NCBI GenBank assembly: GCA_027064565.1
Contig: JAMOPK010000264.1
Span: forward strand, 1 to 10,678
From: Caldifarciminota bacterium
GTDB lineage: Bacteria > Hydrothermota > Hydrothermia > B15-G9
Length of the DNA stretch: 10,678 nt
Direction: 5' to 3'
The position numbers were made by a program, and so were the translations under genes. The notes beneath the pieces are model-generated. The model did not search any database and was not told the DNA's origin. It saw nothing but the letters and a program-made list of their open reading frames with translations. Below are positions 5,430 to 10,678 of this stretch, in pieces; the stretch's first letter is position 1; every line of letters starts with the position of its first letter.

Positions 5430-6695
5430 ATGGACATAAATGAGCTGAGATCAAAAAAGATAGCGGAACTTTACGAGCTCGCTAAACAGCTCAACATCCC
5501 AAACTATTCCTCTTACCGGAAGGAAGAGCTGATCAAAAAGATCATCGAGAGTCAGGCTAAAAGCGACGGACTGACCTACAGGGAAGGGATACTGCAGATT
5601 CTGCCGGACGGGTTCGGATTCCTGAGGTTCCCGGAACATAACTACCAGCCATCGTCCGAAGACGTTTATGTATCCCCGTCTCAGATCAAGAAGTTCGCCA
5701 TGCGTGTGGGGGACGCTGTGGGCGGTTTGATCAGGCCCCCGAAGGAAGGCGAAAGGTTCCCCGCACTCGTCAAGGTGCTGGCCATCAACGGAATGGATCC
5801 TGAAGAGTCAAGGGGCAGACCCGTGTTCGAGAAGCTCACGCCGTTCTATCCCACTGAAAAGATCAACCTTGAAATACCCGAAAACGATGACCTGTCGATG
5901 CGGATAGTTGACCTGTTCGTTCCGATGGGCAAGGGCCAGCGCGGACTCATAGTCTCGCCGCCGAGAGCAGGAAAAACCGTCCTGTTGCAGAAAATCGCCA
6001 ACTCCATAACCAAAAATCACCCTGAGATCAAATTGATCATCCTCCTTATCGACGAGCGTCCTGAGGAAGTGACCGACTTCAAGCGTCAGGTGGATGCCGA
6101 GGTTATTTCGTCCACTTTCGACCAGCCTGCAGACAGGCACACCCATGTGGCGGAGATCACGCTTGAGAGGGCCAAAAGGCTTGTGGAGCTGGGCCACGAT
6201 GTCGTCATCCTGCTCGACTCCCTCACGCGCCTTGCGAGGGCCTACAACGTCATCACCCCGCATTCCGGAAGGACGTTGACCGGCGGAATCGACTCAACAG
6301 CGTTGATCAAGCCCAAAAAGTTCTTCGGTTCGGCGAGAAACATCGAGGAAGGCGGTTCGCTCACCATCATCGCCACAGCTCTCATCGAGACAGGGTCGAA
6401 GATGGACGAGGTCATCTTCGAGGAGTTCAAGGGAACGGGCAACATGGAGCTTGTGCTCGACAGGCGGCTTGCCGACCGCAGGATATTCCCGGCAATCGAC
6501 CTCAACAAGTCCGGCACAAGGCGTGAGGAGCTGCTCCTGCCCCGTGACGTCCTCAACAAGGTCTGGGTGCTCAGAAAGGTGCTCTCCGAGATGAATCCCG
6601 TCGAGGCGATGGAGTTCCTGCAGCAGAAGATGAAACTCACTTCGTCAAACTATGAGTTCCTGAAATCGCTCGCAAACGGCAATTACAGCGATTAG
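5430..6695 (+). CDS. rho: Transcription termination factor Rho
   Basis: Hexameric RNA-dependent ATPase and translocase that terminates transcription. The 421-residue product has normal length and layout: helical N-terminal domain with KKEELI-like residues near 30; the RNA-binding cold-shock-like domain with DGFGFLR (60-66); Walker A SPPRAGKT (176-183); DERPEEV (208-214); Walker B region VVILLDSLTRLARAYN (258-273); and the secondary RNA-binding loops GGIDSTALIKPKKFFGSARN and EEFKGTGNMEL (331-341). All key residues are present, with no inserted domain in the N-terminal part. It follows the GGGP synthase gene by 44 bases and precedes rimO by 11, with no promoter or terminator evident between, so it probably sits on the transcript that starts at 3427-3454. 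This places a core transcription factor under the same promoter as isoprenoid lipid genes. Confidence 0.98.
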   Translation: MDINELRSKKIAELYELAKQLNIPNYSSYRKEELIKKIIESQAKSDGLTYREGILQILPDGFGFLRFPEHNYQPSSEDVYVSPSQIKKFAMRVGDAVGGLIRPPKEGERFPALVKVLAINGMDPEESRGRPVFEKLTPFYPTEKINLEIPENDDLSMRIVDLFVPMGKGQRGLIVSPPRAGKTVLLQKIANSITKNHPEIKLIILLIDERPEEVTDFKRQVDAEVISSTFDQPADRHTHVAEITLERAKRLVELGHDVVILLDSLTRLARAYNVITPHSGRTLTGGIDSTALIKPKKFFGSARNIEEGGSLTIIATALIETGSKMDEVIFEEFKGTGNMELVLDRRLADRRIFPAIDLNKSGTRREELLLPRDVLNKVWVLRKVLSEMNPVEAMEFLQQKMKLTSSNYEFLKSLANGNYSD

Positions 6696-6706
6696 CGGAG
6701 AACGAG

Positions 6707-8035
6707 ATGCCGAAAAAGCCTAAAATCGGGCTTGTGAGCCTCGGATGCCCGAAAAACCTTGTGGACTCGGAGTTCATCCTCGGAACTTTCGCCGAGCACG
6801 GCTACGAGGTGGTTGAAGCCGATGACGCCGATGTGGTGATAGTGAACACCTGCGCTTTTATCCACCCGGCCGAGGAGGAGAGCGTCGAGACCATCAACGA
6901 ATTCATAGAGCTCAAGAAGAGCGGCAGGCTCAGGGCCGTGGGCATAGCAGGGTGCATGGTGGAGCGTCGCCGTGAGGAAATCCTGCGCATGTTCCCGGAA
7001 GTCGATTTCGTGATCGGCACCGATGAGCTGGACAGGGCAGTTGAGCTGTTCGAGAACGCCGTCAGGGAAATCCCGACCCGCGTCCCACACCGCAATTTCT
7101 CCGTGCTGGAATACCCGAGATTTGTGACGACCTATCCCTACGCCTACATTAAAATCGCCGAGGGATGCGACAGGAAATGCAGTTTCTGCACAATCCCATC
7201 GATTCGCGGGCGACATCGGGCACGCCCCATGGATGACATCCTCACGGAGGCCCATAGCCTCGCCGAGATGGGCGCAATGGAACTGGTCATAATCTCGCAG
7301 GATCTGACCCTTTATCCCCGTCTCCCGGAGTTAATCGAGAGGCTCTCGGAAGTTGATGTCGAGTGGATCAGATTGCTCTATCTTCACCCGGCCGGTGTCA
7401 ACAAAGCGCTGATGGAAGCGATAGCCCGAAACCCGAAAATAGTGCCTTACGTTGAACTTCCGATCCAGCACATATCGGATCGTATCCTGAAGCTCATGGC
7501 ACGGGACGGCGGGAGGGCTGCAGTTGAGCGCGCGATTGACCTTGTGCGCCAATACATGCCCGACGCCTTCATCAGGACAGAACTCATCATAGGTTTCCCG
7601 ACGGAAACGGATCAGGAATTCCAGAAGCTGATGGACTACATCGAGCAGGTGGGGTTCGAGAGGATCGGCATATTCAAATTCTGGCCGGAACCGGGCACGC
7701 CATCCGCTGAGATCGCCCCCCGCATCCCGGACGAGGAAATTGAGAAAAGGATGGAGATCGCCGAGCATACCGCCTATCACCTCATGGAAAAAGCGCAGAA
7801 ACGGCTCCTGAACCGCGATGTGGATGTGCTTATCGAGGAAGTTCACGGCAGAACGGCCTACGGCAGAACGATGTTTGATGCGCCAGAAGTGGATCTCTCG
7901 ATCGTCCTTCAGGGCGATTTTCAGCCTGGTGACCTCGTGACAGCACATCCTGTGAAATTGGACGAGCACCTCGACCTGATCGACAGCAGTTACAACGAAG
8001 AGGAATCCATGAAGGAGTTTATCATCGAGCTGTGA
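6707..8035 (+). CDS. rimO: Ribosomal protein S12 methylthiotransferase RimO
   Basis: Radical SAM enzyme with two iron-sulfur clusters that adds a methylthio group to a conserved aspartate of ribosomal protein S12. The 442-residue product carries the N-terminal cluster cysteines C14 (in GCPKNLVDSE, the RimO hallmark that separates it from MiaB), C49 (VNTCAF) and C83 (IAGCM). The radical SAM motif CDRKCSFC gives C154, C158 and C161. A TRAM RNA/protein-binding domain follows at about 370-427 (GRTAYGRTMFDAPEVD). GGAG at 6697-6700 is a good ribosome binding site for the ATG, and rho ends 11 bases earlier. Two oddities: the conserved QDTTxYG loop reads QDLTLYP (198-204) and lacks the residues that normally follow, and about 15 acidic residues extend beyond the TRAM domain. 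Neither removes a known cluster ligand. Confidence 0.96.
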   Translation: MPKKPKIGLVSLGCPKNLVDSEFILGTFAEHGYEVVEADDADVVIVNTCAFIHPAEEESVETINEFIELKKSGRLRAVGIAGCMVERRREEILRMFPEVDFVIGTDELDRAVELFENAVREIPTRVPHRNFSVLEYPRFVTTYPYAYIKIAEGCDRKCSFCTIPSIRGRHRARPMDDILTEAHSLAEMGAMELVIISQDLTLYPRLPELIERLSEVDVEWIRLLYLHPAGVNKALMEAIARNPKIVPYVELPIQHISDRILKLMARDGGRAAVERAIDLVRQYMPDAFIRTELIIGFPTETDQEFQKLMDYIEQVGFERIGIFKFWPEPGTPSAEIAPRIPDEEIEKRMEIAEHTAYHLMEKAQKRLLNRDVDVLIEEVHGRTAYGRTMFDAPEVDLSIVLQGDFQPGDLVTAHPVKLDEHLDLIDSSYNEEESMKEFIIEL

Positions 8036-8125
8036 ACTTTTAACTGAGTCTATCATCCCAATCCATGCAGTTTGCATCACGTTCATGAGCTATTTTTGTG
8101 CGTTGGAGAGGATAATGACAACGGC

Positions 8126-8172
8126 TGTCTCACCTAAAACCGCCAGCAACTAACAACTCAAACCATCCTGCC
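8126..8172 (+). repeat. Ordered sequence blocks flanking the ABC gene, left copy
   Basis: TGTCTCACC (8126-8134), CTAACAACTC (8150-8159) and CTGCC (8168-8172). TGCCTCACC, CTAACAACTC and CTGCC occur in the same order and orientation just after the ABC gene (10423-10455), with shorter spacing. Similarity is patchy, so the relationship is tentative. Confidence 0.3.
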
Positions 8173-8206
8173 CTTGAGAAGCCCCCGCATACCTCAGGCG
8201 TTCCAT

Positions 8207-8241
8207 TGACATTTTTAGGAATTATCTGTCCGTTCTTTTTG
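8207..8241 (+). repeat. Intergenic repeat-like element, copy 2 (upstream of the ABC gene)
   Basis: TGACATTTTTAGG (8207-8219) and CCGTTCTTTTTG (8230-8241), separated by ten bases. This matches the element at 3071-3094 before cas2, where the two blocks are contiguous. Confidence 0.35.
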
Positions 8242-8248
8242 TGAGATA

Positions 8249-8277
8249 TTGCTGTCAACCGCTGTGTGAGCTATAAT
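8249..8277 (+). promoter_or_regulatory. Candidate promoter of the ABC transporter gene, near-leaderless
   Basis: A perfect TATAAT (8272-8277) lies 17 bases after TTGCTG (8249-8254, a poor -35 matching only TTG). Transcription would start near 8284, only about four bases before the ATG at 8288. No Shine-Dalgarno sequence precedes that ATG, which fits a leaderless message. Confidence 0.5.
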
Positions 8278-8287
8278 CGGCATCACC

Positions 8288-10363
8288 ATGAGGCATTTCA
8301 CGGATTCCGATGTCGAGGGCGGAAAAATATACGATTCCAAGCTATTTAAGAGGATGATACGCTATGCGTATCCCCACAAGCACCTCTTCATTATCACAGC
8401 CGTTCTCCTGCTTTTCACCACTGTCTTTCAGGTTATCACACCGTATATCACAAAGACCGCTATAGACAGGCATATCGTTCCCGGTTACGTCAAAGTGGAC
8501 CTCACGAAGGCAGGTGATGTGAAGGTCAGCGGCATTCCCATCAAGGGAAACGTCCTTCTTATCGACGTAAATGAAACGCCTAAACACGTTGTTGAGGTGT
8601 TGCAGGCACGCGGCGCAATTATGCCGGGCCGCTATGTGCTTGTTGATCCCAACGTGGGACGTGCCGGGGAGGTCATAGCGGCGCATCCTGAAATTTTCGA
8701 GAAAATTCCCGAAAAGGAGCTTTACATCTTTCCGGTCAATAAAACTTCCCTGCTGTCGCGGAGCGAGATCACAGCGCTCAGGGGTAGGGACATCAGAGGA
8801 GTCATCAAATATGCCTTGATATTCATGGTGATTCTTATCCTTAACATGGTGTTCTCGGCGATCCAGACCTATGCCTTGAGCTATGCCGGTCAGAAAATCA
8901 TGTATGACATGCGGAAAGAGGTTTTTGGCCACATCCTCAAGCTCCCGGTCCCGTTCTTCGACAGGAATCCCGTTGGCAGGATCGTCACAAGAGTTACAAA
9001 CGACATTCTCGCTATAAACCAGATGTATACCGACGTCCTGATTTACCTTTTCCGTGATGTCCTCATGGCGGTTGGCATATTCATCATCATGGTGAAGATG
9101 AACATCCGGTTGTCTTTTCTGATTCTCCTGCTCGTGCCCCTGCTTGTAGCTTTGACGGCGTGGTTTCAGAAGGCTGCTCGAAAACAGTTCCGCAAGGTCA
9201 GAAAAGCCATCGCCCGAATAAATGCGTTCATCCAGGAACATCTCGGAGGAATCGAGATCGTCAGGTTGTTGGGAGCCGAAGACGTCGTCACAAAGAAGTT
9301 TGATATGGTCAACAAAGAGTATTATGATGCCACGATCGGGCTGATTTATATTTTTGGCACCTTCCGGCCGGCAGTGGAGCTGCTCAGGTCAATGGGACTT
9401 GCGCTGATAATCTGGTATGGCGGCGGTCAGGTTATAAGGGAAGCCCTTTCGTTTGGTGCACTTGTGGCGTTCATCTCTTATGTCAGGATGTTTTTCCAGC
9501 CGATCATCGAGCTGGCCGATAAGTTCAACATCATGCAGGGTGCAATGGCAGCGGCTGAAAGGATATTCGGGATACTCGACACACCGGCGGAAAAATACGA
9601 TGGAAAAACCCTGTCCGATGTCAAAGGCCACGTCAAATTTGAGGATGTCTGGTTCGCATACAACGACGAAGAATGGGTGCTCAAAGGCGTTTCCTTCGAG
9701 GTTAAGCCCGGTCAGACTTTCGCAATAGTCGGACCGACGGGCGCCGGTAAGACCTCGATTATCAGCATCCTGCTCAGGTTTTACGAGATACAGAAGGGCA
9801 GCATAAAAATCGACGGCGTTGACATAAGGGAACTGGATCTGCGGTTCTTGCGACGCCAGATCGCTCTGGTGCTTCAGGATGTATTTATTTTCTCCGGCAC
9901 AGTTCGGGATAACATCAGGTTGCATTCCGGAGAAATAGGCGATAAGGAAGTGCTTGAAGCCGCCCGATACGTTTACGCCCATGAGTTCATCAAAAAGTTG
10001 CCTGACGGTTACGATTCCGAACTTGGCGAGCGCGGCCTAAACGTGTCAGTTGGACAGCGACAGCTGATTTCCTTCGCCCGTGCCGTTGCGTTCAACCCCA
10101 AAATCCTTATCCTCGATGAAGCAACTTCGAGTGTGGATTCCGAGACCGAACATCTCATTCAGGAGGCCATAAAGAAGTTGCTCAAGGGCAGAACCTCCAT
10201 CGTTATAGCCCACAGGCTTTCAACCATTCGCGATGCTGATCAGATAATCGTGCTGTCGAACGGCAGGATCATCGAGCAGGGCACCCATCGCGAACTCATG
10301 GAACGCAAGGGGTTCTACTATTACCTTTACACCATCCAGTTAGGCATGAATAAGGCAAGTTGA
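8288..10363 (+). CDS. ABC exporter half-transporter (fused membrane and ATPase domains) with a large first-loop insert
   Basis: Inner-membrane ABC exporter of 691 residues, against about 580 usual. Six membrane segments are suggested near 33-53, 173-195, 250-270, 274-292, 365-380 and 388-405. The ATPase domain has Walker A GPTGAGKTS (482-490), Q-loop Q530, signature VSVGQRQL (587-594, a common variant of LSGGQ), Walker B ILILDE with catalytic E611, D-loop SSVD and H-loop H642. The sequence style (SVGQRQLISFARA, DEATSSVDSETE) resembles the catalytically competent subunit of heterodimeric exporters such as TM287/288 and MdlB; no partner gene is in the window. Between segments 1 and 2 lies an insert of about 105 residues (62-170) on the extracytoplasmic side with no family motif I recognise. 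The next in-frame ATG (8354) would delete a conserved N-terminal helix, so the ATG at 8288 is kept although it lacks a Shine-Dalgarno sequence. Substrate unknown. Confidence 0.92.
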   Translation: MRHFTDSDVEGGKIYDSKLFKRMIRYAYPHKHLFIITAVLLLFTTVFQVITPYITKTAIDRHIVPGYVKVDLTKAGDVKVSGIPIKGNVLLIDVNETPKHVVEVLQARGAIMPGRYVLVDPNVGRAGEVIAAHPEIFEKIPEKELYIFPVNKTSLLSRSEITALRGRDIRGVIKYALIFMVILILNMVFSAIQTYALSYAGQKIMYDMRKEVFGHILKLPVPFFDRNPVGRIVTRVTNDILAINQMYTDVLIYLFRDVLMAVGIFIIMVKMNIRLSFLILLLVPLLVALTAWFQKAARKQFRKVRKAIARINAFIQEHLGGIEIVRLLGAEDVVTKKFDMVNKEYYDATIGLIYIFGTFRPAVELLRSMGLALIIWYGGGQVIREALSFGALVAFISYVRMFFQPIIELADKFNIMQGAMAAAERIFGILDTPAEKYDGKTLSDVKGHVKFEDVWFAYNDEEWVLKGVSFEVKPGQTFAIVGPTGAGKTSIISILLRFYEIQKGSIKIDGVDIRELDLRFLRRQIALVLQDVFIFSGTVRDNIRLHSGEIGDKEVLEAARYVYAHEFIKKLPDGYDSELGERGLNVSVGQRQLISFARAVAFNPKILILDEATSSVDSETEHLIQEAIKKLLKGRTSIVIAHRLSTIRDADQIIVLSNGRIIEQGTHRELMERKGFYYYLYTIQLGMNKAS

Positions 10364-10422
10364 TACGTCCCCTCGTGGTGGCGAACATAACTGACGGATT
10401 ATCAGCAAACCTATCCGCATTT

Positions 10423-10455
10423 TGCCTCACCGTCATTGCGCTAACAACTCCTGCC
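10423..10455 (+). repeat. Ordered sequence blocks flanking the ABC gene, right copy
   Basis: TGCCTCACC (10423-10431), CTAACAACTC (10441-10450) and CTGCC (10451-10455) match the blocks at 8126-8172 in order and orientation. Confidence 0.3.
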
Positions 10456-10530
10456 ATTTTATCCGGGGCGCCTTTCCTAACCGCAAATACACCCAAATCT
10501 TATAACTCTCCCATAGGACAGGTAAACAGA

Positions 10531-10537
10531 GAGGAGG
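10531..10537 (+). promoter_or_regulatory. Candidate ribosome binding site
   Basis: GAGGAGG ends eight bases before the ATG at 10546. A second purine-rich stretch, GGGAGGGGG (10548-10556), stands eight bases before a TTG at 10565 in a different frame. Confidence 0.4.
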
Positions 10538-10545
10538 GACGGGCG

Positions 10546-10678
10546 ATGGGAGGGGGAAAAAGAATTGTCACCTGTGGAAGAACATGTCCAAGCTTTAGTG
10601 CGGCACTATCTCAAAAGGATGTAGGACGGCAAAAATATCGCCATCCTATCAATTTTAGAGGGGCTGATCAACGCTTTC
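10546..10678 (+). CDS. Possible start of an unrecognised gene, cut by the window edge; frame uncertain
   Basis: Two frames compete. From ATG 10546, with a strong ribosome binding site, the frame is open to the window end (44 codons, starting MGGGKRIVTCGRTC); this product matches no family I know. In the frame of TTG 10565, also well placed after GGGAGGGGG, the product reads LSPVEEHVQALVRHYLKRM, then TAG (10622-10624), then DGKNIAILSILEGLINAF to the edge. The second frame looks more like a real helical protein but is broken by the TAG. Whether this is one gene, a short leader peptide, a pseudogene or noncoding DNA cannot be decided from this fragment. Confidence 0.25.
   Translation, partial: MGGGKRIVTCGRTCPSFSAALSQKDVGRQKYRHPINFRGADQRF

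Larger units (their letters stand above)
8036..8248. other. Intergenic region between rimO and the ABC transporter gene
   Basis: No gene is recognised here. A perfect but short inverted repeat, ATGCA-GTT-TGCAT (8065-8077), is followed 15 bases later by TTTTT; it is too weak to call a terminator. The region also holds one member of each repeat pair listed separately (8126-8172 and 8207-8241). Confidence 0.5.
10364..10545. other. Region after the ABC gene, no gene recognised
   Basis: No clear terminator was found. The right-hand repeat blocks (10423-10455) and a TATAAC (10501-10506), possibly a -10 box without a good -35, are present. One forward frame stays open from a TTG at 10360, overlapping the ABC stop as TTGA, to the window end. 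It uses TTA and CTA leucine codons more than the neighbouring genes, so it is not called as coding in this stretch. Confidence 0.45.

Noticed and set aside
7331..8086. 251-residue open frame on the minus strand
   Set aside because: Antisense shadow of rimO with no recognisable motif and no ribosome binding site.
8065..8097. Terminator after rimO from the ATGCA-GTT-TGCAT hairpin
   Set aside because: The stem is only five base pairs, AT-rich, and the T run lies 15 bases away, so intrinsic termination is not supported.
8206..8211. Perfect TTGACA as the -35 box of the ABC gene
   Set aside because: No acceptable -10 lies 15-19 bases downstream, and the consensus TATAAT at 8272 is much too far away.
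8342..9241. 299-residue open frame on the minus strand
   Set aside because: It lies wholly inside the well-supported ABC exporter gene on the opposite strand and shows no family motif; it is a shadow frame.
10296..10496. 66-residue minus-strand frame after the ABC gene
   Set aside because: Starts with TTG directly after a stop, overlaps the 3' end of the ABC gene by 68 bases and resembles no known protein; the fragment GVFAVRKGAPDKMAGVV is suggestive but unsupported.

Overview
The window reads as bacterial chromosome of roughly balanced GC. Clear bacterial markers are the transcription terminator Rho, the ribosomal protein S12 methylthiotransferase RimO, an HD-GYP/GAF/GGDEF-like signalling protein and sigma70-type promoters. 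Set among them are two genes of the archaeal-type ether lipid pathway: a geranylgeranyl-reductase-family flavoprotein and a geranylgeranylglyceryl phosphate (GGGP) synthase. That mix recalls uncultivated FCB-superphylum lineages (Cloacimonadota, Latescibacterota, KSB1 and relatives), where such genes are known. This placement is an inference from gene content; no marker in the window fixes the taxon.

Layout. 2-634 (+) is the 3' two thirds of a galE-like UDP-glucose 4-epimerase, overlapped by a mobA-like nucleotidyltransferase (613-1236, +). A 505-residue HD-GYP/GAF/GGDEF-like protein runs toward them (1233-2750, -), its stop codon overlapping that of mobA, and has its own promoter and strong RBS. 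A 377-base gap follows, then a solitary cas2 (3128-3391, +). A well-formed promoter at 3427-3454 then opens a run of four genes: geranylgeranyl reductase family (3507-4700), GGGP synthase (4663-5385), rho (5430-6695) and rimO (6707-8035), with overlaps or gaps of 11-44 bases. After a 252-base spacer with a consensus -10 box comes a 691-residue ABC exporter half-transporter (8288-10363) with an unusual insert of about 105 residues in its first extracytoplasmic loop. The last 315 bases hold no recognised gene, but contain two strong Shine-Dalgarno-like stretches and overlapping open frames running off the end.

How the genes fit together. The reductase and GGGP synthase overlap by 38 bases and look translationally coupled. 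GGGPS joins a polyprenyl diphosphate to sn-glycerol-1-phosphate, and reductases of this flavoprotein family saturate isoprenoid chains, so the pair suggests isoprenoid ether lipid synthesis. Rho and RimO are housekeeping genes that appear to share the transcript. The other genes are not obviously linked to that theme. No CRISPR array, tRNA, rRNA or insertion sequence was seen.

Most notable points: the bacterial GGGPS/reductase pair, degenerate metal-site positions in the HD-GYP protein, the solitary cas2, the ABC loop insert, apparently leaderless starts for cas2 and the ABC gene, and ordered sequence blocks shared between intergenic regions.
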